From: Nocardioides mangrovicus
Lineage (GTDB): Bacteria; Actinomycetota; Actinomycetes; Propionibacteriales; Nocardioidaceae
Assembly (NCBI RefSeq): GCF_003674065.1
Contig: NZ_RDBE01000001.1
Location: forward strand, 160,257-224,256
Length of the DNA: 64,000 bases
Direction of reading: 5' to 3'
Of this stretch, positions 1 to 10,995 are shown piece after piece. The notes beneath the pieces are model-generated. The model saw only the letters and a program-made list of their open reading frames with translations, did no database searches and was not told where the DNA came from. How positions within the stretch are numbered: position 1 is the stretch's first letter; each line of letters begins with the position of its first letter. The translations under genes and the position numbers were made by a program.

Positions 1-1039
<1,039 letters not shown>

Positions 1040-1043
<4 letters not shown>

Positions 1044-1104
1044 GCGGGGTCCTCGCGGCGTTGTTCGGGGAAGCGGAGCGGAGGAGAAGAAGGCCGTGGG
1101 GTGC

Positions 1105-1108
<4 letters not shown>
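1040..1108 (-). CDS. possible 22-codon coupling ORF between korA and korB
   Basis: A 22-codon reading frame exactly bridges korA and korB. Its ATG (1108-1106) overlaps the korA TGA as ATGA, and its own TGA (1042-1040) overlaps the korB ATG as ATGA. A strong AGGAGG Shine-Dalgarno lies before its ATG, whereas korB has only a weaker GAGG. The predicted peptide is Pro/Arg-rich and shows no domain. It may be a translational-coupling device rather than a functional peptide, or a chance frame. I know of no family match. Confidence 0.3.
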
Positions 1109-2991
<1,883 letters not shown>

Positions 2992-3070
2992 GCCTTCTCC
3001 TCCAGCCGCTCACGCCTGCGCGGCACAGCTGTCCACGATAGCCGGGTAAGGGTGACCTACCCCGCTCGTC

Positions 3071-3094
3071 TCACTCCCGCGAGCGGGGGAGTGA
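3071..3094. promoter_or_regulatory. inverted repeat in the korA/cysP divergent region
   Basis: Perfect 8-bp arms TCACTCCC and GGGAGTGA separated by 8 bp lie midway between the divergent korA and cysP starts. The position suggests an operator for one or both genes. A hairpin role is less likely because no coding sequence ends here. I do not recognise the binding protein. Confidence 0.4.
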
Positions 3095-3222
3095 CGAACG
3101 CCACGTCCAGGTCCAGGGAGCAGACGGTGGCGGATGTGCATGCAATCTGTAGTAAGTTCGTGGTCAATAGTCAGTAACTCGGGTTGCGATTCCCTCTCTC
3201 GACCAACGAAGGACCACGACGC

Positions 3223-4257
3223 ATGTCGATCAAGACCAAGGCCGTCCTCGCCGGAGCACTCGTCGGTGCGGTGGGCCTGACCGGCTGTGCCACCGCCAGT
3301 GCGGGCGGGAGCAGCAGCGGCTCCAAGAGCATCAGCGTCGTCGGCTTCTCGGTGATGAAGACCGCCAACACCAAGGTCATCGCCGACTTCAAGAAGACCT
3401 CCGCCGGCAAGGGCGTGACCTTCAAGCAGTCCTACGGCGCCTCCGGCGACCAGGCCCGCGCCGTCGTCTCCGGCCTCAAGGCCGACGAGGCGCACCTGTC
3501 GCTGGAGCCCGACGTCGCCAAGCTGGTCGACGCCGGCAAGGTCGCCTCGGACTGGAAGAGCGGCGCCAACGCCGGCCCGGACAACGGCATCCTCACCCAG
3601 TCGGTCGTGGTCATCGTGGTCCGCAAGGGCAACCCGCTGGGCATCAAGACCTGGGACGACCTGACCAAGAAGGGCGTCAAGATCGTCACCCCCAACCCGG
3701 GCTCGTCGGGCTCGGCCAAGTGGAACATCCTGGCCGCGTACGGCCACGTGCTGGCCAACGGCGGCAGCGAGGCCGACGCGCAGACGTACCTGACCTCGTT
3801 CCTGAAGAACGTCGTCGCGCTGCCGGGCAGCGGCAAGGACGCCACCACCGCCTTCGAGGGTGGCACCGGCGACGTGCTGCTCTCCTACGAGAACGAGGCG
3901 ATCGAGGCGCGCCAGGCCGGCGCCGACGTCGACTACATCGTCCCGCCGCAGACCCTGCTCATCCAGAACCCGGGCGTGCTGACCAAGACCGCCTCGAGCT
4001 CGGCGAAGGCGTTCTTGAAGTTCCAGCAGAGCACCAAGGGCCAGACCGACTACGCCGAGCAGGGCTTCCGTCCGCTGGAGGACTCGATCAAGGTCACGGT
4101 CAAGGGCGCGAACGACCCGAGCGACCCGTTCCCGGCCCCGCAGACCCTGATGACCATCGACAAGGACTTCGGCGGCTGGACCAGCGCCAACACGAAGTAC
4201 TTCGACGAGACCGACGGCATCGTCACCAAGGCCCTCGAGGCCTCGGGCAAGAGCTGA
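3223..4257 (+). CDS. cysP: sulfate ABC transporter substrate-binding lipoprotein
   Basis: Extracellular sulfate/thiosulfate-binding protein of an ABC importer, lipid-anchored to the membrane. From the ATG at 3223 it is 344 aa. A short signal peptide ends in an LTGC lipobox with the lipidated Cys at residue 22. The SYGASGDQARAV and KADEAHLSLEPDVAKL segments match the ligand-binding region of Sbp/CysP proteins, and the NPGSSGSAKWN segment is also typical. An upstream in-frame start at 3184 would add 13 residues ahead of the signal peptide; 3223 is preferred because GAAGGA sits about 10 bases before it. It is the first gene of cysPTWA, with only 3 bp to cysT. Sulfate specificity is inferred from the permease and ATPase neighbours. 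Confidence 0.93.
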   Translation: MSIKTKAVLAGALVGAVGLTGCATASAGGSSSGSKSISVVGFSVMKTANTKVIADFKKTSAGKGVTFKQSYGASGDQARAVVSGLKADEAHLSLEPDVAKLVDAGKVASDWKSGANAGPDNGILTQSVVVIVVRKGNPLGIKTWDDLTKKGVKIVTPNPGSSGSAKWNILAAYGHVLANGGSEADAQTYLTSFLKNVVALPGSGKDATTAFEGGTGDVLLSYENEAIEARQAGADVDYIVPPQTLLIQNPGVLTKTASSSAKAFLKFQQSTKGQTDYAEQGFRPLEDSIKVTVKGANDPSDPFPAPQTLMTIDKDFGGWTSANTKYFDETDGIVTKALEASGKS

Positions 4258-4260
4258 CGC

Positions 4261-5118
4261 ATGGCGGTCATCGCCTCTGCCGCGAGCCCGGCGCCCCCTG
4301 CCAACCCCAGGGGGCGCCGGGCTCGCGGTGCGCGTTCGCTCGGCGCCGGCTCCACGCTGAGCCTGGGCATCTCGGTGCTCTGGTTCAGCCTGCTGGTGCT
4401 CATCCCCCTGGTCGCGGTGCTGGTCTCCGCGGCCGGGCTGGGCCCCGCGGGCTTCTGGAAGGTGCTCTCCAGCCCGCAGACGGCCGCGGCCATCCGGTTG
4501 ACCGTGGAGCAGTCGGTGTTGGTCACCCTGCTCAACGTGGTCATGGGCACGACGCTGGCCTGGGTGCTGGTGCGCGACCGGTTCTTCGGCAAGCGCGCGC
4601 TCGACGTCGTCATCGACGTGCCGTTCGCGCTGCCCACCATCGTCGCCGGCCTCGTGCTGCTCTCTCTCTACGGGCCGCGCTCGCCGCTGGGCATCAACGC
4701 CGTCAACACCCGCTACGCCGTCTTCTTGGCGCTGGCCTTCGTGACGCTGCCGTTCGTGGTGCGCACGGTGCAGCCGGTGCTCGAGACGCTGGAGCGCGAC
4801 GTCGAGGAGGCCGCCGCCTCGCTGGGCGCCGGCCGGCTCACGACGTTCCGGCGAGTGATCCTGCCCAGCCTGGTGCCCGCCATCAGCGCCGGTGCGGCCC
4901 TCTCCTTCGCCCGCGGCATCAGCGAGTACGGCTCCCTGGTGCTGCTCTCGGGCAACCTGCCCGGCCGTACCGAGGTGGCCTCGGTGCGGGTGCTCACCTA
5001 CATCGAGAACGGCCACAAGGACCAGGCCTCGGCCGTCGCCGCGGTGCTGCTGGTCGTGGCGCTGCTGGTGATCGTCGTGCTCGACGTCGTCCAGAGGAGG
5101 CTGGCCCGCCGTGGCTGA
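4261..5118 (+). CDS. cysT: sulfate ABC transporter permease CysT
   Basis: Inner-membrane permease (285 aa) of the sulfate importer. It has about six transmembrane segments, beginning near residue 38 after a basic, Pro/Ala-rich N-terminus. The cytoplasmic EAA loop that contacts CysA is visible as EEAAASLGAGRLTTFRRVILP near residues 182-202, followed by the FARGISEYGS segment characteristic of CysT/CysU. It starts 3 bp after the cysP stop and overlaps cysW by 8 bp, so all four transporter genes are likely co-translated from one mRNA. Confidence 0.94.
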   Translation: MAVIASAASPAPPANPRGRRARGARSLGAGSTLSLGISVLWFSLLVLIPLVAVLVSAAGLGPAGFWKVLSSPQTAAAIRLTVEQSVLVTLLNVVMGTTLAWVLVRDRFFGKRALDVVIDVPFALPTIVAGLVLLSLYGPRSPLGINAVNTRYAVFLALAFVTLPFVVRTVQPVLETLERDVEEAAASLGAGRLTTFRRVILPSLVPAISAGAALSFARGISEYGSLVLLSGNLPGRTEVASVRVLTYIENGHKDQASAVAAVLLVVALLVIVVLDVVQRRLARRG

Positions 5119-5950
5119 GGCAACGTCCACCACCGCGTACGCGCGGGACCCGAAGCCGGTGCGCTGGGGGCTGCGCATCCTCGTCGTCGGCTACGTGTTC
5201 CTGCTCGTGGCCTGGCCGACCTACCTGGTCTTCGAGAACGCCCTGAAGCCGGGTGTCGGCAAGATGCTCTCCGGCCTGGGTGACCCCGAGGTCTCCCACG
5301 CGCTGGCGCTGACCGTCACCATCACGATCTGGGCGGTGGTGATCAACCTGGCCTTCGGGCTCACCGTCTCGCTGCTGCTGGTGCGCTACGACTTCCCGGG
5401 CAAGCGCGTGCTCTCGGCGCTGCTCGACGTGCCGCTCTCGGTCTCGCCGGTGGTCGTGGGCCTCGCGCTGGTGCTGGTCTACAACGGCCAGGACGGCTGG
5501 TTCGGTCCCTGGCTGGAGAAGGCGGGCTACCAAGTCATCTTCTCCACGCCCGGCATCGTCATGGCCACGGTCTTCGTGGCCCTGCCGCTGGTGATCCGCG
5601 AGATCGTGCCGGTGCTGGAGGAGATCGGCGACGACCAGGAGCAGGCCGCCCGCAGCCTGGGGGCCAACGGCTACCAGACCTTCTGGCGCATCACCCTGCC
5701 CGGCATCAAGTGGGCCGTCGTCTACGGCGTCGTGCTCGCCCTGGCCCGCTCGCTCGGCGAGTTCGGTGCCGTCAAGATCGTCTCGGGGAACATCGTCGGC
5801 CAGTCGCAGACCGCGACCCTCTCGGTCGAGGAGACCTACCAGAACTTCCAGCAGCAGACGGCCTACGCTGAGTCCGCCCTGCTCGCGCTGGCGGCGATGG
5901 TGTGTCTGGTGATCGTGGCCGTCATCCGTCCCAAGGAGCACAAGAAGTGA
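5111..5950 (+). CDS. cysW: sulfate ABC transporter permease CysW
   Basis: Second permease subunit (279 aa) of the sulfate importer, heterodimerising with CysT. It has six predicted membrane spans. The EAA loop reads [22 protein letters not shown], and the [18 protein letters not shown] segment is diagnostic of CysW. It starts with GTG at 5111, overlapping the end of cysT by 8 bp. It is followed 7 bp after its stop by cysA. No unusual features. Confidence 0.94.
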   Translation: MAEATSTTAYARDPKPVRWGLRILVVGYVFLLVAWPTYLVFENALKPGVGKMLSGLGDPEVSHALALTVTITIWAVVINLAFGLTVSLLLVRYDFPGKRVLSALLDVPLSVSPVVVGLALVLVYNGQDGWFGPWLEKAGYQVIFSTPGIVMATVFVALPLVIREIVPVLEEIGDDQEQAARSLGANGYQTFWRITLPGIKWAVVYGVVLALARSLGEFGAVKIVSGNIVGQSQTATLSVEETYQNFQQQTAYAESALLALAAMVCLVIVAVIRPKEHKK

Positions 5951-5957
5951 GCCCCCG

Positions 5958-6926
5958 ATGAGCATCAACGTCTCCGGCGTCACCAAGCGGTTCGGCGACT
6001 TCGTCGCCCTCGACGACGTCTCCGTCGACCTCCCCACCGGCCAGCTCACCGCGCTGCTCGGGCCCAGCGGCGGCGGCAAGTCCACGCTGCTGCGCATCAT
6101 CGCCGGGCTGGAGTCGGCCGACTCCGGCACCGTCACGATCGAGGGGACCGAGGCCACCCACCTGCCGCCGCAGAAGCGCAACGTCGGCTTCGTCTTCCAG
6201 CACTACGCGGCCTTCAAGCACATGAGCGTGGCCAAGAACGTCGCGTTCGGCCTAGAGATCCGGCACCGCTCCAAGGAGGAGGTCAAGAAGCGGGTGGGCG
6301 ACCTGCTCGACCTGGTGCACCTGAGCCAGTTCGCCGACCGGCTGCCCTCGCAGCTCTCCGGCGGGCAGCGCCAGCGCATGGCGCTGGCGCGGGCACTCGC
6401 CGTCGAGCCGTCGGTGCTGCTGCTCGACGAGCCGTTCGGCGCCTTGGACGCGAAAGTCCGCAAGGAGCTGCGCGACTGGCTGCGACGGCTGCACGACGAG
6501 GTGCACGTGACCTCGGTGTTCGTCACCCACGACCAGGAGGAGGCGCTCGAGGTCGCCGACGAGATCGTCGTCATCAACGACGGCCGCATCGAGCAGATCG
6601 GCGCCCCCGACGACCTCTACGACTCCCCGGCCAGCGACTTCGTCATGACGTTCCTCGGCCCGACCACACGGCTGGGCGGCGTCCTGGTGCGACCGCACGA
6701 CATCGACGTGCTCACCCACACCGTCCCTGGGGCCGTCGCGGGTCGCATCGAGCGGCAGCTGCGGGTCGGCTTCGAGGTGCGGCTGACCGTGGCCACCGAG
6801 GACGCTCAGCAGGTGGAGGTCACCGTCACCCGGGCCACGCAGCGCCAGCTCGACCTGCACGAGGGCGTCGAGGTTTGGCTCACCCCCACCACCGGGGTGC
6901 CCCGGGCCGAGATCGCCGCCGTCTGA
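5958..6926 (+). CDS. cysA: sulfate ABC transporter ATP-binding protein CysA
   Basis: ATPase (322 aa) that powers the sulfate importer. Walker [10 protein letters not shown] is near residue 36, the Q-loop FQHYAAF near 82, the signature [15 protein letters not shown] near 133, Walker [13 protein letters not shown] near 155 and the H-loop [10 protein letters not shown] near 192. A short TOBE-like regulatory tail follows (about residues 235-322). It is slightly shorter than the E. coli protein in this tail. It is the last gene of cysPTWA, convergent with the glycosyltransferase gene ending at 6941. The 14-bp gap plus flanks can form a GCGCAC/GTGCGC stem (6929-6952) that might serve as a weak terminator. 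Confidence 0.94.
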   Translation: MSINVSGVTKRFGDFVALDDVSVDLPTGQLTALLGPSGGGKSTLLRIIAGLESADSGTVTIEGTEATHLPPQKRNVGFVFQHYAAFKHMSVAKNVAFGLEIRHRSKEEVKKRVGDLLDLVHLSQFADRLPSQLSGGQRQRMALARALAVEPSVLLLDEPFGALDAKVRKELRDWLRRLHDEVHVTSVFVTHDQEEALEVADEIVVINDGRIEQIGAPDDLYDSPASDFVMTFLGPTTRLGGVLVRPHDIDVLTHTVPGAVAGRIERQLRVGFEVRLTVATEDAQQVEVTVTRATQRQLDLHEGVEVWLTPTTGVPRAEIAAV

Positions 6927-6940
6927 GGGCGCACGCGACC

Positions 6941-8020
6941 TCAGGGGTGCGCGGCGTAGAAGTCCAGGTGGGCCTGGGCGGCCCGGCGCCAGGTGAAGCG
7001 GCGTGCCAGCAGCCGCCCCGGCCCCGGGTCGGGCTCGGTGCGCGTCGCGGCGTCGAGGAGGCGGGCGAACGACGCCGGGTCGGTGCCGTAGCCGACGGTG
7101 TCGCCGAACACCTCGCGCAGCACCGGCAGGTCGCGCGCGACGACGGGGGTCCCGGCCGCGAGCGCCTCCATGGCGGCCAGGCCGAAACCCTCCTTCGTCG
7201 AGACCATCGCCAACGCGTCGGCCTGGGCGACGAGCGACGGCAGCTCGTCCTCGGTGAGGGTGCCGAGGACGACGGGCTCGACGCCCAGCTCGGCCGCGCG
7301 CTGCTCGTACCGGGCCCGGTAGTCGCGGTAGTCGAAGAGCGTCTCGCCGCCGCCGATCACCAGCCGCAGCTCGGGCCGCCGAGCGCGCAGCAGCGCGAAC
7401 GCCTCGAGCAGGTCGAGGCTGCCCTTGCGCGGCTCGATGCCGCCGAGCGCGAGCACGTAGCGGCCGAGCCGGGCCGACCACCGGTCGCGCCCCGCCCGGT
7501 CGGCGGCGCCGTGCTCGAAGCGCGCGGCGTCGACGCCGTTGGGGATGACGGTGGGCGTGAGCCCCCAGCCCTGCCGGACCTCGTCGGCCACGGCCGCGGA
7601 GACACAGATCCTCTGCCGTGGCGCCACCACCGCCCGCTCGTGACAGGCGGCCAGCTCGGGGGTGGTGAAGGTGTCGAGGTGGTGGATGGTGCGCACGCAC
7701 GGCAGGGCGGCGTTGGCCGAGATGCAGTCCTGGGCGTGGACCACGTCGTAACCGGCCCGCGCCGGGGCGAAGGCCTCGCGCAGCACCGCGATCGAGCGGA
7801 CGATGCGCGCCCCGACCGGCTCGGCGTCGTCGGGCGCGAACGGGACGGCCACCACCCCGACCGTCGGGTCGACGGGACGGAAGAAGCCCTGGTCGCCCTC
7901 GCGGGCCAGCGTCCAGACGTCGACCTCGACCCCTTTGGCGGCGAGCGCCTCGGCCAGCGCGAGGGTGTGCACGACGCCGCCGCGGGGGCGCGTCGAGTAG
8001 GTCAGCAGCGCCAGCCTCAC
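6941..8020 (-). CDS. MSMEG_0565-family glycosyltransferase
   Basis: GT4-fold glycosyltransferase (359 aa) of the type found only in Nit1C-like clusters (MSMEG_0565 family). The N-terminal acceptor domain begins LTYSTRPRGGVVHTLALAEAL. The C-terminal nucleotide-sugar domain carries GGIEPRKGSLDLLEAF near residue 205 and the EGFGLAAMEALAAGTPVVA motif near 290, with the conserved glutamate. It starts with GTG at 8020, whose GTGA overlaps the TGA of the preceding nitrilase-like gene. As the last gene of the operon it may glycosylate the cluster's unknown product. Donor and acceptor cannot be read from the sequence. Confidence 0.85.
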   Translation of the reverse strand: MRLALLTYSTRPRGGVVHTLALAEALAAKGVEVDVWTLAREGDQGFFRPVDPTVGVVAVPFAPDDAEPVGARIVRSIAVLREAFAPARAGYDVVHAQDCISANAALPCVRTIHHLDTFTTPELAACHERAVVAPRQRICVSAAVADEVRQGWGLTPTVIPNGVDAARFEHGAADRAGRDRWSARLGRYVLALGGIEPRKGSLDLLEAFALLRARRPELRLVIGGGETLFDYRDYRARYEQRAAELGVEPVVLGTLTEDELPSLVAQADALAMVSTKEGFGLAAMEALAAGTPVVARDLPVLREVFGDTVGYGTDPASFARLLDAATRTEPDPGPGRLLARRFTWRRAAQAHLDFYAAHP

Positions 8021-8844
8021 CGCAGCCGGTCCTGGTAGGCCGTCGGCGCGATCTCCTTGAGGTGGTTGAGCATCCGACGCGCCCGGCTGGTCTCGGCCGC
8101 CACGTCGACGTCGGCCACCGCCAGGCCGCCCTTGGAGGAGGTCCGGGCGAGCACGTCGCCGCCGGGGCCGACCACCTTGGCCAGGCCCAGGAAGCGCAAC
8201 CGGCCGTAGCTGCCGGTCTGGTTGGCCGAGGCGACCACCACCTGGTTCTCCGCCGCGCGGGCGCAGTCGTAGAGGTCGAAGAGCCGGGCCTGGCGGTCCT
8301 GCGGCAGCCGGCGGGAGCGGTCGGTGACGCTGGCCGGCCAGGCCGAGAGGCAGGCGATCACGTCGGCGCCGTCGAGCGCGAGCGAGCGCGCCGACTCCGG
8401 GAAGGTCTTGTCGTAGTCGATGAGCATGCCCATGCGCCCGAGCGGGGTGTCGAAGGCGTCGAACCGGCTGCCCGGCGTGAAGACCGACGCCTCGCCGGCG
8501 GGCAGGTGCACCTTGCGGTGGCGACCGAGGACGCCGTCGCCGCTCAGGCACAGCGCGGCGTTGTGGCGCCGCTCGCCGTCGGCCTCGGTCAGTCCCACGC
8601 AGACCACCAGCGACCCGGCGCGGGCGATCAGCCGTCGTACCTCGGGACCGTCGGGGTCCAGGGCGGGCGGCACGTCGGCCGCGTCGGGGTCCTGGAGGTC
8701 GCCGAGGTAGCCGCCCAGGGCAGCATCGGGCAGCACGAGCAGGTCGGCTCCCGCGCTCTCGGCGTCGCCCACGATGCCCTCGACCTTGGTCAGACACCGG
8801 TCCAGGTCGCGGCCGAAGTGCGCCGCGGCGACAGCGATCCTCAC
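8017..8844 (-). CDS. nitrilase-superfamily paralogue lacking catalytic Cys and Glu
   Basis: Carbon-nitrogen hydrolase-fold protein (275 aa), clearly paralogous to the nitrilase encoded at 10141-10995 (shared blocks HRKVH, SAWPAS, ANQTGSYG/SNQTGTFG, GHAKVVGPGG-like). The catalytic triad is broken. The glutamate box reads LLVLPDAALGG instead of LLALPEACLGG, and the nucleophile box reads MLIDYDKTFPE instead of MLICYDKGFPE (Asp-143, codon 8416-8418). The lysine in HRKVH is kept. Hydrolysis by the usual thioester route should therefore be impossible, so the protein may be structural, regulatory or a partner in a hetero-oligomer. It is embedded by GTGA overlaps between the flavoprotein and glycosyltransferase genes. 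The open frame and conserved core argue against random decay. Confidence 0.85.
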   Translation of the reverse strand: MRIAVAAAHFGRDLDRCLTKVEGIVGDAESAGADLLVLPDAALGGYLGDLQDPDAADVPPALDPDGPEVRRLIARAGSLVVCVGLTEADGERRHNAALCLSGDGVLGRHRKVHLPAGEASVFTPGSRFDAFDTPLGRMGMLIDYDKTFPESARSLALDGADVIACLSAWPASVTDRSRRLPQDRQARLFDLYDCARAAENQVVVASANQTGSYGRLRFLGLAKVVGPGGDVLARTSSKGGLAVADVDVAAETSRARRMLNHLKEIAPTAYQDRLR

Positions 8845-10148
8845 GACCCGACGCTCGCCCGCGGGGCCGCGACGACGTGCCGGGCGAGGTGGGTCGCGAC
8901 GTGCTCGGCATCCTCGGCGATGCCGAGGAACCGCCCCGATCCCCAGGTGTGCAGCCAGGGCAGGCCGAGGAAGTACAGGCCGCGGACCGCGGTCACGCCG
9001 CGCTGGTGCGTCGGGCGGCCGGTGCCGTCGAACACCCCGACCTCGACCCACCGGTAGTCGGGCCGGTAGCCGATCGCCCAGACCACGCTGGTGATGCCGG
9101 CCTCGGCGAGGTCGAGGTCCAGCAGCTCCTGGTCCGTGTTCTCGTCCGGCTGCCACACCGGCTCGTACCGGCTCGGCGGCGGCGCCTGGACGCCCTCCGC
9201 CTCGATGTAGCGGTCGATGTCGGCGCAGATGGAGTTGTAGACCGCGTCGGCGGAGTCCAGCGAGCGACGCAGGGTGGGCCGGAACCGCAGCGTCGTGCCG
9301 GATCCCTCGGTGAGCAGGCCGTGCAGCCGCATGCCGTCGGCGGCGAAGCGGCGCAGGTCGATGTCGTGGCCGCCGTCGCGGCCGGTCACGTAGTGGTTGG
9401 TCTTCTCGCGGGCGGCGAGACCGCCCGGGTACTGCGCGACCGGGGTGTCGTAGAGCCCCATCTCGGCCAGCCAGGTCATCGAGTCCCGGCCCCGGTAGGT
9501 GCGGGCCACGCGCGGTGCGTCGCCGATGGCCAGGTGCACCTGGCGACCGGCCAGGTGCAGGTCCTCGGCGATCTGAGCACCGGACTGTCCCGACCCGACG
9601 ACCAGCACGGCGCCCTCGGGCAGCGAGGCCGGGTTCTGGTAGTCCGAGGCGGTCAGCTGGTGCACCGAGGGGTCCAGGGCCAGCGCCCAGGCGGGCACGA
9701 CGGGGATGTGATAGCCGCCGGTGGCGACGACGACGGCCTCCGCTCGGCGGGTCACCTCGCCGTCGGGGCCGATCGAGGTGACCGTGAACCCGTCGGGGTC
9801 CTGCGTGAGCGAGGTGACCCGGGTGTGCTCGACCAGCGGCGGGTCGAAGGTCGCGGGATAGCCGCCGAGCCAGGTCACGACCTCCTCGCGGTTCATGAAG
9901 CCGTCGGGGTCCGGGCCGTCGTAGGCGTATCCCGGCAGCCGGCACTGCCAGTTCGGGGTGACCAGGGTGAAGGAGTCCCAGCGGGTGTCGGCCCACTCGT
10001 GCCCGGCCGTGCTCGCCTCGAGCACGACGTGGTCGATGCCGGCCTGCCGCAGGTGCCAGCTCGTGGCCAGCCCGGCCTGGCCGGCGCCGACGACCACCAC
10101 CGCGACCTGCTCCTGCTCGGCAGTCGACCCAGAAGACGCCTCAGGCAC
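8841..10148 (-). CDS. MSMEG_0569-family flavin-dependent oxidoreductase
   Basis: FAD/NAD(P)H flavoprotein (435 aa) resembling group B flavin monooxygenases. The FAD Rossmann motif VVVVGAGQAGLATSWHL is near residue 17. A second NAD(P)-type motif, VLVVGSGQSGAQIAEDL, is near 180. The C-terminal WAIGYRPDYRW segment resembles the ATG-type motif. Family members occur in Nit1C clusters, so it probably oxidises a cluster intermediate. The substrate is unknown. It starts with GTG at 10148, overlapping the nitrilase stop by 8 bp, with GGAG upstream. It overlaps the next gene as GTGA. The longer frame to 10292 is rejected because it would run antisense-like through the nitrilase C-terminus. Confidence 0.88.
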   Translation of the reverse strand: MPEASSGSTAEQEQVAVVVVGAGQAGLATSWHLRQAGIDHVVLEASTAGHEWADTRWDSFTLVTPNWQCRLPGYAYDGPDPDGFMNREEVVTWLGGYPATFDPPLVEHTRVTSLTQDPDGFTVTSIGPDGEVTRRAEAVVVATGGYHIPVVPAWALALDPSVHQLTASDYQNPASLPEGAVLVVGSGQSGAQIAEDLHLAGRQVHLAIGDAPRVARTYRGRDSMTWLAEMGLYDTPVAQYPGGLAAREKTNHYVTGRDGGHDIDLRRFAADGMRLHGLLTEGSGTTLRFRPTLRRSLDSADAVYNSICADIDRYIEAEGVQAPPPSRYEPVWQPDENTDQELLDLDLAEAGITSVVWAIGYRPDYRWVEVGVFDGTGRPTHQRGVTAVRGLYFLGLPWLHTWGSGRFLGIAEDAEHVATHLARHVVAAPRASVGS

Positions 10149-10995
10149 CGGAGGGCTCCGTCGCCAGGTAGACCTCGGGTCGCCGGTCGCGCAGGTAGGA
10201 CATCGAGCGACGGGCGGTGGCGATCGCGTCGGGCACGTCGAGCTCGGCCACCGCGAGGGCGTCGTCGACACCGGTGACGGCCAGCACCTCACCGCCCGGG
10301 CCCACCACCTTGGCGTGCCCGACGAAGCGCAGCGTGCCGAAGGTGCCGGTCTGGTTGGAGGCCACCCACACCACCTGGTTCTCCAGGGCGCGCACCCGGT
10401 CGAAGAGGTCGAAGCGGTGGGTCCAGCGGTCGTCGTCGAGGTCGGCGGCGGTCGCCGTCCGCGAGGCCGGCCACGCCGAGATGCAGGTGATGACGTCGGC
10501 GCCGTCGAGGGCGAGCGTGCGGGCGGCCTCGGGGAACCCCTTGTCGTAGCAGATCAGCATGCCCAGCCGGCCGGCCGGCGAGTCCACGGCGGCCAGCACG
10601 TCGCCGGCGGCGTAGAAGGCGCCCTCGCCGAGCGGCTGGTGCACCTTGCGGTGCACGCCGAGCACCCCGTCGCCGGTGACCGCGACGGCGCTGTTGTAGC
10701 GGTCGGTGCCGTCGGACTCGCACAGCCCCACCACCACCGTCATGTCGCGCGCGGCGCGTGCGACGCGGGACAGCTCCGGCCCGTCGATGTCCATCACCGG
10801 AGGTCCCTCGTCGCCATCGGCGCCGGCCGCGTCGGTGCTGTCGAGCGCGGCGAGGTAGCCGCCCAGGCAGGCCTCCGGCAGCGCGAGCAGCTCCACGCCA
10901 CGGCTCCGGGCCTCCTCGACGACCGCGTCGATCCGCGCCAGGTTGGCCTCGACGTCGCGTCCGAACCACCCGGCCAGGGCGGCCAGCACGCTCAT
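10141..10995 (-). CDS. Nit1C-type nitrilase (Nit6803-like)
   Basis: Carbon-nitrogen hydrolase of the nitrilase superfamily (284 aa), related to the cyanobacterial Nit6803/sll0784 group. The triad is intact: Glu in LLALPEACLGG near residue 42, Lys in HRKVH near 130 and Cys in MLICYDKGFPE near 148. In Pseudomonas fluorescens the homologous Nit1C nitrilase is needed for growth on cyanide, which is literature knowledge. The physiological substrate here is unknown. Its ATG overlaps the stop of the upstream GNAT-AIRS gene (ATGA), and the flavoprotein start overlaps its end. A second, catalytically broken copy lies two genes downstream. Confidence 0.9.
   Translation of the reverse strand: MSVLAALAGWFGRDVEANLARIDAVVEEARSRGVELLALPEACLGGYLAALDSTDAAGADGDEGPPVMDIDGPELSRVARAARDMTVVVGLCESDGTDRYNSAVAVTGDGVLGVHRKVHQPLGEGAFYAAGDVLAAVDSPAGRLGMLICYDKGFPEAARTLALDGADVITCISAWPASRTATAADLDDDRWTHRFDLFDRVRALENQVVWVASNQTGTFGTLRFVGHAKVVGPGGEVLAVTGVDDALAVAELDVPDAIATARRSMSYLRDRRPEVYLATEPSGA

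Noticed and set aside
2992-3222. Possible cysteine/SAM-type riboswitch ahead of cysP
   Set aside because: The intergenic region shows one short inverted repeat but none of the conserved cores of SAM-type riboswitches that I can recognise.
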